Shown here: positions 53,296 through 61,339 of the stretch, piece after piece
Layout of the letters: every line of letters begins with the position of its first letter
How positions within the stretch are numbered: the first letter of the stretch is position 1
From: an uncultured Pelagibacteraceae bacterium
Lineage (GTDB): Bacteria > Pseudomonadota > Alphaproteobacteria > Pelagibacterales > Pelagibacteraceae
Reading direction: 5' to 3'
Length of the DNA stretch: 64,000 nucleotides
Assembly (NCBI GenBank): GCA_902600245.1
Contig: CACKIQ010000002.1
Coordinates: 1-64,000, forward strand
Made by a program: the position numbers and the translations under genes
Notes under the pieces: generated by a model
What the model saw: the letters and a program-made list of their open reading frames with translations, nothing else
What the model was told of the DNA's origin: nothing
Database searches by the model: none

Positions 53296-53742
53296 TTATT
53301 TCCTATCAACAATTGTTGCAGACCATATAGCATCAGCCATTTTTTGATCATCTACAAATGCTTCACCTTTGTACTTCCAGACTCTACCATGAGATCTAAT
53401 TGCTTCAATTTTAAGTATTAAATCACAGTCAGGTATAACTGGGTTTCTAAACTTTGCTTTTTCAACACCCATTAAAAAAACTAATTTATTTTCATAAGTA
53501 GACTTATCTAAACCACTGGCTGTGAGAGCCGCAGCAGCTTGCCCAAAAGACTCAACAATAAGAACTCCAGGCATAACTGGATTTTCAGGAAAATGGCCTT
53601 GTACAAAAAAACTATCTTTTCTAACTTTAACTAATGCAGTTGCAGAATTAAGTTTTTTTATATCAAATAACTCATCCACTAGTAACATTGGTTCCCTATG
53701 AGGAAGCAGGTCTCGTATTTGATTTTTATTTAATTTATCCAT
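53296..53742 (-). CDS. fabZ: (3R)-hydroxyacyl-ACP dehydratase
   Basis: FabZ dehydrates 3-hydroxyacyl-ACP in fatty acid elongation and so competes with LpxA/LpxD for the same substrates. The start at 53742 gives MDKLNKNQIRDLLPHREPML and an 8-nt overlap with ompH; an in-frame ATG 15 nt upstream sits deeper in ompH. The 148-residue hot-dog domain includes QGHFPENPVMPGVLIVESFG with the catalytic His and Glu, and KAKFRNPVIPDC. Confidence 0.95.
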   Translation of the reverse strand: MDKLNKNQIRDLLPHREPMLLVDELFDIKKLNSATALVKVRKDSFFVQGHFPENPVMPGVLIVESFGQAAAALTASGLDKSTYENKLVFLMGVEKAKFRNPVIPDCDLILKIEAIRSHGRVWKYKGEAFVDDQKMADAIWSATIVDRK

Positions 53743-54253
53743 TATTTGAATTCTCATTAATCAATTTAATTATATCATTTGTAATATCTATATTACTACT
53801 TCCAATAAAAATTTGTTTTTTTTCTAAAACAATATCTATTGAATTTTTTTTCATATAATTTTGTATTAGAGGATTTATTATTTCAAGGAAATTATCCAAT
53901 TTTGTTTCTTTTAACAACGTAAAATCTTTTAAAATCTTTTCTTTTTCAGACCTAAATTTTTCTAATTCTGTATTGAAATTAATAATGTCTTTTTCAAGCT
54001 GTTCTTTTGTAGAAATATTTTTTTTTTTATTAATAGTGTCTTTTTTTTGTATAATAATTTTCTCTTTTTGACTTAATTTTTTTATATTTTCATTATTAAC
54101 AGTCTCTAATTGTTTTAAGATTATTTTGCCATAATTTGAATTGTTAAGAACATAGTCAACATCAATGAATGCTATTTTCTCAGATGCATTTAAAAAAGTT
54201 TGACTTAAAAAAAAAAATAACAACACCAATGCATATTTTTTTTTTATATACAT
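53735..54253 (-). CDS. OmpH/Skp-like periplasmic chaperone
   Basis: The 172 residues start with a signal peptide (ALVLLFFFLSQTFLNASEK), followed by AFIDVDYVLNNSNYGKII. A long charged coiled coil (about 45-125) and a short C-terminal beta region IDIVLEKKQIFIG make up the Skp fold. Skp escorts outer-membrane proteins to the Bam complex, which fits its place directly after bamA (1-nt overlap). Confidence 0.88.
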   Translation of the reverse strand: MYIKKKYALVLLFFFLSQTFLNASEKIAFIDVDYVLNNSNYGKIILKQLETVNNENIKKLSQKEKIIIQKKDTINKKKNISTKEQLEKDIINFNTELEKFRSEKEKILKDFTLLKETKLDNFLEIINPLIQNYMKKNSIDIVLEKKQIFIGSSNIDITNDIIKLINENSNNG

Positions 54254-56496
54254 TAAAAAGTAGTGCCTAAATTAAATCTAAAAGTCTCTGTCGTATCTGA
54301 AGATCCTTTTGTGATGGGTTGTGCAAAAGAAAAACTCAATGGACCAACTGGTGTGAACCAATCTACTCCTATACCTAGCGAACTTCTTATTTCATTTGTC
54401 TCATCAAGAGACTTGTCATCTACACCCCATAAGTTAGCAACATCTAAAAAAGTTCCAATATCGACATTTTGAAAGTTTGGTAATACTTGTGGTAATGACG
54501 AGGATAAATTAATTATTGCATAATAATTCCCACCCACATAATCTGATCCATCTTTTGGTCCAACTTTGCCTCTAACGAAACCTCTTAATTTTTTTGATGG
54601 AATGTACAATCTTTCTGATAATTTTACATCATCACCAGTTAGTGAATTTGCTGAACTTAATGATAAAGAGACTGAAGAAATATTATTTTCATATAACTCT
54701 GAAAAAATTTTATAGTTATAATAATTTGTTAAAGTATTATTATCACTTATTAGAGGTACATCTATAGAATAATAACTTCTGAAACCATCTGATGGTTTGT
54801 ATTTTTGATTTCTTTTGTCATAATCAAAATTCAATTTAGTATATGTATCAAAATAATTTCCTTCTTGCTTTTTTTGACGCGCTGAAGCTGTTCCATCAGT
54901 TTCAATATCTTCAATAAATGAGGACAATTGTAAACCTAGCCTAAAATCCTCTAAATATTCAAAGTCTGTTCCAGCTGACGCTCCTATTTTTTTTGATTTA
55001 TATCCAAATGCTGATAATTTATCTATCTCATTTGCCTGAACACCAAAGCTTATTGATTTATCTGTATTATTAAAGTTTGGATTTCGAACATTAAAATTAC
55101 CCTCAACTTTATCAGATCCAAGTGTTAAATTTGCATCAAGACCTATACCTTTTCCTAAGTAATTATTTTCTTTTATTCCAAATTCAAATACTTCACCTGA
55201 TGTACCAAATCCAGCTCCAGCCATTATTTCTCCTGTAGGTTTTTCTTCAACAGTTATGTTAATTATTTTAGATTTTGGATCTTTACCCTCTATTATTTGA
55301 GTATCAACATTATTAAAAAAATTTAATGACTTAATTCTATTAACAGTTTTTTTAGTAAGAATATCATTATATGGATCACCCTCGTCAATATAAAATTGAT
55401 TTCTTATTACATTTTCTCTAGTAATATTATTTCCAAAAATATTTATCTTTTCTACAATATACTTTTCAGTATCTTCAATTTTAAAAGTAAGATTAATCTT
55501 ATTATCTAAAATATTTTCAATAACATCAACTTTTGTGGACTCATATTGTTCACTAACAGAAATTCTATCAATTGCATTGATTATATTTTCAACAGCATTT
55601 ATTGAATAAGGTTCGTTTTTAAGGTCAGTAAAAATTGTATTTAAACTGTCAAAATTTGTGTTGTCAAAATCATTAGGTAATAAAATTTTAAGATCATTAA
55701 AAAAAAATTTCTCTTTAGCATCAATATTAAAAATTAACTCAAAACTTTCATCATCAACTAGTTTTGCAAAAGAGGAATTTATAACCACATCATAATATCC
55801 TTTATTTAAATAAAAATTTCTTAAAAGACGTTTATCAAAGTTTATTATGTTTTCATTTAAATATTTTTTTCCAGAAATAAATTTCCAAAATTTATATTCT
55901 TCGCTAACTATTAAATTATATTTTCCATCTTTAAAAATTTTATTTCCAATAAATGAAATTTTTTTAATTTTAGCCTTTTTACCCAAGTTTATATCAAAAA
56001 TTAAATCAACTTTATTTTTTCCAATTTCCTCTAATTTAATTTCAATACTAGAAAAATAATATCCTGAATTTTTTAGAGAAGATATTATTTTTAATTTATC
56101 GTCATTTAATAAAACCTCATTGTATGATGATCTAGGTTTAAGTTTTAATTTTTCAGTTATTTTTTCTTTTAATGTATTTGATTTTATTCCATTATAAAAA
56201 ATATTTTCAATAATGGGGTTTTCCTCAACAATAATTCTTAGTACTTTATCGTTAATACCAACAGTTACATTTTTAAAAAAATTTGTATTGTAAAGATTTT
56301 TTAATAACTCATTTAATTTTTTTTCATTTATATCATCACCAATATTTATTTTTGAAAACATCAAAATTGTTTCATTAGCAATTCTTTCATTTCCATTTAT
56401 TTGAATTTCGCTAATTATTTCTGCGTTAACATTTAAACAAGTTAATTTAAAAAAAATTACAATTACGCCAAATGATTTGGTTAATTTATTAAACAT
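54253..56496 (-). CDS. bamA: Outer membrane assembly factor BamA
   Basis: BamA inserts beta-barrel proteins into the outer membrane. The start at 56496 is chosen because it directly precedes a signal peptide (FGVIVIFFKLTCLNVNAEII) and overlaps dxr by only 8 nt; a longer reading adds 14 residues from within dxr. The 747-residue product carries POTRA repeats (SEIQINGNERIANETI; KKISFIGNKIFKDGKY; EKINIFGNNITRENVI). The Omp85 barrel follows from about residue 400, contains RGFVRGKVGPKDG (the conserved RGF-type lid motif) and ends in Phe. Confidence 0.95.
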   Translation of the reverse strand: MFNKLTKSFGVIVIFFKLTCLNVNAEIISEIQINGNERIANETILMFSKINIGDDINEKKLNELLKNLYNTNFFKNVTVGINDKVLRIIVEENPIIENIFYNGIKSNTLKEKITEKLKLKPRSSYNEVLLNDDKLKIISSLKNSGYYFSSIEIKLEEIGKNKVDLIFDINLGKKAKIKKISFIGNKIFKDGKYNLIVSEEYKFWKFISGKKYLNENIINFDKRLLRNFYLNKGYYDVVINSSFAKLVDDESFELIFNIDAKEKFFFNDLKILLPNDFDNTNFDSLNTIFTDLKNEPYSINAVENIINAIDRISVSEQYESTKVDVIENILDNKINLTFKIEDTEKYIVEKINIFGNNITRENVIRNQFYIDEGDPYNDILTKKTVNRIKSLNFFNNVDTQIIEGKDPKSKIINITVEEKPTGEIMAGAGFGTSGEVFEFGIKENNYLGKGIGLDANLTLGSDKVEGNFNVRNPNFNNTDKSISFGVQANEIDKLSAFGYKSKKIGASAGTDFEYLEDFRLGLQLSSFIEDIETDGTASARQKKQEGNYFDTYTKLNFDYDKRNQKYKPSDGFRSYYSIDVPLISDNNTLTNYYNYKIFSELYENNISSVSLSLSSANSLTGDDVKLSERLYIPSKKLRGFVRGKVGPKDGSDYVGGNYYAIINLSSSLPQVLPNFQNVDIGTFLDVANLWGVDDKSLDETNEIRSSLGIGVDWFTPVGPLSFSFAQPITKGSSDTTETFRFNLGTTF

Positions 56497-57664
56497 TTTG
56501 AGTTTTATACACTTTTTTGAGTATTTTTGAACGTACATAATTATTTAATCTGACAATATCTTTAGTATTTATTGCTGATTTATTTTTATATTTTAAAAAT
56601 TCTTTACGATTAATAAATCTAATTACCTCTTTATGTATATCTAAAAATTTAATTTTTTTATTTAAAAATAAATTAACAAATGTATCGTTTGCAGAAACAA
56701 TTACGGTTTCAAAAAGTGAATTTTTCTGAGGTAAATTTTTTAAGATATTTACCATTGGATATTTTTTTAAATCAACTTTTGAAAATTTTAAATCATTAAG
56801 TTTTAAGAAATCTAAAGATTTCGTATCAATCGATTTATTTGTTTTATTATAAATTGAATTAAATATTGGTATCTTCATTGTAGTATCGTGTGCAATTATT
56901 TTAATTAAACCATTATTAAATTTTATTAAACAATGAATATAAGACTTTGGATGAATTAATATTTGAATTTTATTATATGGAATATCAAAAATATTTTTAG
57001 CTTCAATTACTTCATACACTTTATTTATCATTGTTGCTGAGTCTATTGATATTTTTTTTCCCATTTTCCAATTTGGATGATTTAATGCTCTTTTCACATT
57101 AATATTTTTGAAGTTATTTAATGGCAAATTATAAAATGGACCTCCTGATGCAGTTAGATATATTTTTTCAATTGAACTATAATTTAAATTCTGTAATCCA
57201 TACCACAAAGAAAAATGCTCTGAGTCTACAGGAATAAAATTTGTTTTATTTTTTTTTAATTCTTTATTAATTATATTCCAACCACATATAATTGACTCTT
57301 TATTTGCTATTGCAATATTTTTTGTATATTTGATTATTTCAAATGTTGGACTCAAGCCATCTATACCTACGATTGAACTCATAGTATAATCAATTTTTTT
57401 ATTAAAAATTTTTTTAAAATGACTAAATGAATTAAAAATGTTTATTTTTTTTTTAGTCTTTTTTTTTAAAATATTAAAATATTTTTTATTTGTAATAATT
57501 AAGTTTTTTACATTAAATTTATTTGCTTGATGAATTAAAGTCTTGTAATCTTTGTTTGCTGTCAATAAAACTATTTCAAATTTTTTATTATCTTTTTCTA
57601 TAATCTTAAGCAATGTCTTACCAATTGAACCAGTAGATCCTAAAATTGCTATTTTTTTTTTCAT
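56489..57664 (-). CDS. dxr: 1-deoxy-D-xylulose 5-phosphate reductoisomerase
   Basis: Dxr makes MEP in the isoprenoid pathway whose later steps are performed by IspDF encoded at 33622. The 391 residues show the NADPH-binding ILGSTGSIGKTLLKII, ANKESIICGWNII, PVDSEHFSLWYGL and TASGGPFYNLPL. HPNWKMGKKISIDSATMINKV follows. It overlaps the bamA start by 8 nt; the site-2 protease gene rseP that commonly separates dxr from bamA is absent. Confidence 0.96.
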   Translation of the reverse strand: MKKKIAILGSTGSIGKTLLKIIEKDNKKFEIVLLTANKDYKTLIHQANKFNVKNLIITNKKYFNILKKKTKKKINIFNSFSHFKKIFNKKIDYTMSSIVGIDGLSPTFEIIKYTKNIAIANKESIICGWNIINKELKKNKTNFIPVDSEHFSLWYGLQNLNYSSIEKIYLTASGGPFYNLPLNNFKNINVKRALNHPNWKMGKKISIDSATMINKVYEVIEAKNIFDIPYNKIQILIHPKSYIHCLIKFNNGLIKIIAHDTTMKIPIFNSIYNKTNKSIDTKSLDFLKLNDLKFSKVDLKKYPMVNILKNLPQKNSLFETVIVSANDTFVNLFLNKKIKFLDIHKEVIRFINRKEFLKYKNKSAINTKDIVRLNNYVRSKILKKVYKTQNV

Positions 57665-57665
57665 T

Positions 57666-58316
57666 CTAAATAATTATAGAAAACATTATATATGAAAATG
57701 GAAAAGCAAAAATCATTCCATCTAATCTATCTAATAATCCTCCATGCCCAGGTATAATTTTTCCTGTGTCTTTTATATTTGAAAGCCGTTTAAAATATGA
57801 AACTGTTAAATCACCGATTTGGCTGACAGTTGAGATCAACAATATAATAATTAGCGTCTCTAGAGAAAAAATTGCTATTCCGTCATAAAACAAATATGAA
57901 TAATAAAAAAATACATTAATAAATATTATAGATAATAAATAACCTCCAATCATACCTGAGTAGGTTTTTTTTGGACTTATTTTGATTAATTTTGGACCTT
58001 TAAATATTTTTCCAAATACATAACCACCTACATCAGTAGATATACAAGTAATAATAATTAATAAAAAAATAATTAAATTTTCGTCTGCAAAATTATTCCT
58101 CAGTGCGTAAGCACTGTAAAATGCAAAAGCCAAAAATAAATATCCAAACAAATGATAGTTCTTTCTTTTACTCATTGCAAACCACTCAAAAAAGGTAATA
58201 AATAAACAAACTAATAAAAAAAAATTAAATAAAAAAGATCCTTTTATTATAAAAAATAAACATACTGGAATTAAAATAAAAGAACTTAAAATTCTTTTCT
58301 GAAGCTCTTTATCCAT
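57666..58316 (-). CDS. cdsA: Phosphatidate cytidylyltransferase
   Basis: CdsA makes CDP-diacylglycerol for phospholipid synthesis. The 216 residues have about six membrane helices. The C-terminal signature reads SQIGDLTVSYFKRLSNIKDT, then GKIIPGHGGLLDRLDGMIFA, with the metal-binding Asp pairs. TDVGGYVFGKIF and SPKKTYSGMIGG are also typical. It is short at the N-terminus compared with the 270-280 aa of many homologues. Confidence 0.94.
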   Translation of the reverse strand: MDKELQKRILSSFILIPVCLFFIIKGSFLFNFFLLVCLFITFFEWFAMSKRKNYHLFGYLFLAFAFYSAYALRNNFADENLIIFLLIIITCISTDVGGYVFGKIFKGPKLIKISPKKTYSGMIGGYLLSIIFINVFFYYSYLFYDGIAIFSLETLIIILLISTVSQIGDLTVSYFKRLSNIKDTGKIIPGHGGLLDRLDGMIFAFPFSYIMFSIII

Positions 58317-58990
58317 TATATCTTCCCAAAGTTTCTTTTAATTTTTTTATATTTTTCAATTATCTTATTATAATCTCTCTCGGTAAATGAGGGCCATAAT
58401 TTTTTTTCAAAAAAGATTTCAGAGTAAGCTAATTGCCACAATAAAAAATTGCTTAACCTATTGGTATTTCCCGTTCTAATCAATAAATCAGGGTCAGGTA
58501 TATTTCTTGTTTGTAAAAATTCTGAAAAGTTTTTTTCATTTACAACAATTTTTTTTTTTGAAATTTGTTTAAATGCATTAATTAATTCAAATTTAGACCC
58601 GTAATTTAAGGCTAAATTGATTTGAAGAGTTGTATTATTTGAAGTTTTTCTTTCTGAGAAATTTAATAATTTATTAAATTTCTTAGAAAAGTTTTTTTTT
58701 CCTATGATTTTTAATTTAATATCTTGTTTATTTAAATCTTCTAACCTGTTTAATAAAAAATTTTCAAGTAAATTAAATAAGTATTTTATTTCTTTTTTGG
58801 GTCTCTTCCAGTTTTCTGTTGAAAAAGCATAAAGTGTTAAAAATCTAATTTTTTTTTTTATTGATACTTTAATTATTTTTTCAACTGTTTTTAACCCAGC
58901 TTTATGACCAGCATTTCTAGAATTTTTAAATTTTAAACCCCATCTACCATTACCATCCATAATAATGGCTACATGTCTTAAAGGGTTCAT
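58316..58990 (-). CDS. uppS: Undecaprenyl diphosphate synthase
   Basis: This cis-prenyltransferase makes the C55 lipid carrier for peptidoglycan and glycans. The 224 residues contain AIIMDGNGRWG (catalytic Asp), RNAGHKAGLKTVEKI, LYAFSTENWKRPKKEI, PDPDLLIRTG and FLLWQLAYSEIFF. It overlaps frr by 4 nt (ATGA) and cdsA by one base. Confidence 0.96.
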   Translation of the reverse strand: MNPLRHVAIIMDGNGRWGLKFKNSRNAGHKAGLKTVEKIIKVSIKKKIRFLTLYAFSTENWKRPKKEIKYLFNLLENFLLNRLEDLNKQDIKLKIIGKKNFSKKFNKLLNFSERKTSNNTTLQINLALNYGSKFELINAFKQISKKKIVVNEKNFSEFLQTRNIPDPDLLIRTGNTNRLSNFLLWQLAYSEIFFEKKLWPSFTERDYNKIIEKYKKIKRNFGKI

Positions 58991-59538
58991 ATTGTCATTA
59001 TTTCTTTTTCTTTTGATGATACTTTTTCATCAACAGATTTTATGTGGTTATCCGTGATTGTTTGTATCTTTTTTTCATTAGATTTTTCCTCATCTTCACC
59101 AATTTCTTTTGATTTTAATAATTTTTTAAGATCCTCATTAGCCTCTCTTCTTATGTTTCTAATTGAAACTTTACATTTTTCACCAATAGATTTAATTAAT
59201 TTTTTTAATTCTATTCTTCTTTCCTCATTAAGTTCGGGGACTGGTAACCTTATCAACTGACCATCGATTTGAGGATTAAGACCTAGGTCTGATTTTTTTA
59301 TTGAAGCATCAACTAATGATACATTATTAATGTCCCAAACTTGAATGTTTATCATCCTTGGTTCTGGTGTTGTTATACTTCCAATCTGATTGATTGGCAT
59401 TTGTTGTCCATATACATCTACTTTTATTAGATCCAACATTGATGCGTTAGCTCTTCCAGTTCTTAACGAAGACAATTCTTTTGAGAAAACCTCAATAGCT
59501 TTATCCATTTTGAGACTGTAGGATTTCTCATTAAACAT
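58987..59538 (-). CDS. frr: Ribosome recycling factor
   Basis: RRF with EF-G splits post-termination ribosomes. The 183 residues form the three-helix bundle plus beta domain: MDKAIEVFSKELSSLRTGRA, DVYGQQMPINQIGSITTPEP and RLPVPELNEERRIELKKLIK. RNIRREANEDLKKL follows. The start codon immediately follows the tsf stop; the pyrH gene that normally lies between them is missing. Confidence 0.97.
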   Translation of the reverse strand: MFNEKSYSLKMDKAIEVFSKELSSLRTGRANASMLDLIKVDVYGQQMPINQIGSITTPEPRMINIQVWDINNVSLVDASIKKSDLGLNPQIDGQLIRLPVPELNEERRIELKKLIKSIGEKCKVSIRNIRREANEDLKKLLKSKEIGEDEEKSNEKKIQTITDNHIKSVDEKVSSKEKEIMTI

Positions 59539-60390
59539 TTATTCTCCAATTTTTATTCTGTAAAATTCTTTAATTTTCAAATCCGCTATAGAAAGCTCTT
59601 TCAAAACATCTTTAACTTTTTTTTTAGGTTCCATTACCCAAGCTTGTGTAAGTAGAGAATTTTCTTCTTTAAATTTATTCATCTTACCTAGACTTATTTT
59701 TTTCGCAATATCATCTGGTTTTCCTAAATTTTTTAATTCTTCAGTGACTAGCTCATGTTCTTTGTCAATTATTGATTGATCTATAGAACTAGAATCTAAA
59801 GCTAAAGGGTTTGATGCTGCAATATGCATCGACAATTGCTTGCTAAATGTTTTAACTGTATCTGAATTATCTTTTGTATGTAAAGAAACCATTACAGCTA
59901 ATTTAGCAACATTATCTTTAATAACTGTATGAAGGTAATGGTTGTTAATACCATCATTACTCTGTATTGTTTTTGCTTTCCCAATTGTAATTTTTTCACC
60001 AATTTTTGCAATCAGAGCTACTAAATTATCTTCAACCGTTTTTCCATTTTTCATTGTAGCAACCTTCAACTCCTCTATAATAGAATTTTTTTCGTTATTT
60101 AGCTCACTTAATTCTTTAACAAAATTTAAAAAATCTTCATTTTTTGCAACAAAGTCTGTTTCACAATTAACTTCAATTACAGATTTCTTTCTATCGTCAC
60201 CACTTACCACAACAACACCATCTTTTGCGTCTCTAGACATTTTTTTTGAAGCTTTTGAAATTCCTTTTACTCTTAAAATCTCAATTGCCTTATCTATATC
60301 ACCTTTAGACTCTTTAATAGCTAGGTTGCAATCTTTAAAACCAGCTCCTGTAACCTCTCTTAATTTCTTTACCTTTTCGATATCACTCAT
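59539..60390 (-). CDS. tsf: Translation elongation factor Ts
   Basis: EF-Ts regenerates EF-Tu-GTP. The 283 residues include [20 protein letters not shown] (N-terminal UBA-like region), the core [15 protein letters not shown] and [11 protein letters not shown]. The C-terminal [18 protein letters not shown] completes the core. It lies directly after rpsB with zero spacing, the normal rpsB-tsf pair. Confidence 0.97.
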   Translation of the reverse strand: MSDIEKVKKLREVTGAGFKDCNLAIKESKGDIDKAIEILRVKGISKASKKMSRDAKDGVVVVSGDDRKKSVIEVNCETDFVAKNEDFLNFVKELSELNNEKNSIIEELKVATMKNGKTVEDNLVALIAKIGEKITIGKAKTIQSNDGINNHYLHTVIKDNVAKLAVMVSLHTKDNSDTVKTFSKQLSMHIAASNPLALDSSSIDQSIIDKEHELVTEELKNLGKPDDIAKKISLGKMNKFKEENSLLTQAWVMEPKKKVKDVLKELSIADLKIKEFYRIKIGE

Positions 60391-61209
60391 TTAATTAAGT
60401 TTCTCTTTCTTATTAATTGAAAATTTTTTATTTAATTTTTCTCTATCTAATTCTTGAACAGTTTTTGTATTATCTTGATCGTTTTTATCTTTAACTTTTT
60501 CAGTCTTAGTTTCTGTTGAAGACACTGAAGTTTTTGCACTGATGATCGTTTCTTTAATTAAGTTACAATAAAGATCTATAGCTCTTCGTGCATCATCATT
60601 CCCTGGTATTGGATAATCGATATTATCAGGATTAGAGTTACTATCTAATATTGCAATAATAGGTATTCCTAGTTTAGCAGACTCCGCTATTGCAAGTGAC
60701 TCATAATTAGTATCTATCACAAAAACTAAATCAGGAACATTTTTCATTTCAGCGATACCACCAAGAGATCTTTGAAGTTTATCTTTACTAACACTCATCT
60801 TTAAAAGCTCTTTTTTTGTGAAACCTCTATTTTCAGATGCTAAATCAGTTTCTAATTTTTTTAATTTTTTAATTGAATTTGAAATAGTTCCCCAGTTGGT
60901 CAACATGCCCCCCAACCATCTATAGTTCACAAAATATTGACCTGTTTCTTTAGCAACTTCAGCTATAGCTTCAGAAGCTTGTTTTTTTGTAGATACAAAT
61001 AATATTTTTCCATTATTTGCAATTGTATTATAAACTTTTTCAAGGGCTACTTTAGTTAACTCTAGTGTTTGAGTTAAATCTATAATGTGAATAGAATCTC
61101 TTTTTCCAAAAATATATTTTTTCATTTTTGGGTTCCATCTTAAAGTTTTATGGCCTAGATGAACGCCTGCTTCTAATAATTGTTGTATTGTTAAGTTAGG
61201 TATTTTCAT
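60391..61209 (-). CDS. rpsB: 30S ribosomal protein S2
   Basis: S2 is assembled late into the 30S subunit. The 272 residues show [64 protein letters not shown] and [22 protein letters not shown] (spread over two strands). A charged, low-complexity C-terminal tail of about 40 residues follows. A structured leader at 61210-61285 probably regulates it. Confidence 0.97.
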   Translation of the reverse strand: MKIPNLTIQQLLEAGVHLGHKTLRWNPKMKKYIFGKRDSIHIIDLTQTLELTKVALEKVYNTIANNGKILFVSTKKQASEAIAEVAKETGQYFVNYRWLGGMLTNWGTISNSIKKLKKLETDLASENRGFTKKELLKMSVSKDKLQRSLGGIAEMKNVPDLVFVIDTNYESLAIAESAKLGIPIIAILDSNSNPDNIDYPIPGNDDARRAIDLYCNLIKETIISAKTSVSSTETKTEKVKDKNDQDNTKTVQELDREKLNKKFSINKKEKLN

Positions 61210-61285
61210 ATTTATTCCCGGTTAAGCCACCACAGTAATTTCCAATTAAGGACCGGAGGTATAAAACCAAAAACTGTGTGCGTGT
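61210..61285 (-). promoter_or_regulatory. Candidate autoregulatory rpsB leader with pseudoknot
   Basis: On the minus strand, CACAGT (61278-61273) can pair with ACTGTG (61236-61231), and CCGGT (61256-61252), which lies between them, can pair with ACCGG (61222-61218). The order is A-B-A'-B', which is a pseudoknot topology. The last strand touches the purine-rich GGGAA before the rpsB ATG, so folding could mask the ribosome binding site. Autogenous leaders before rpsB are known in other proteobacteria; the match to a named family is not established here. Confidence 0.55.
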
Positions 61286-61302
61286 TAATTTAATTTGAGA
61301 AG

Positions 61303-61331
61303 TATTTACAAATTTTTACTAAATTTAACAA
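61303..61331 (-). promoter_or_regulatory. Weak candidate promoter for rpsB
   Basis: On the minus strand TTGTTA (61331-61326) and TAAATA (61308-61303) are separated by exactly 17 bp, just after the dnaE stop and upstream of the rpsB leader. The -10 match is poor (3 of 6), so this is a position-supported guess. Confidence 0.3.
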
Positions 61332-61339
61332 GTGATTAT

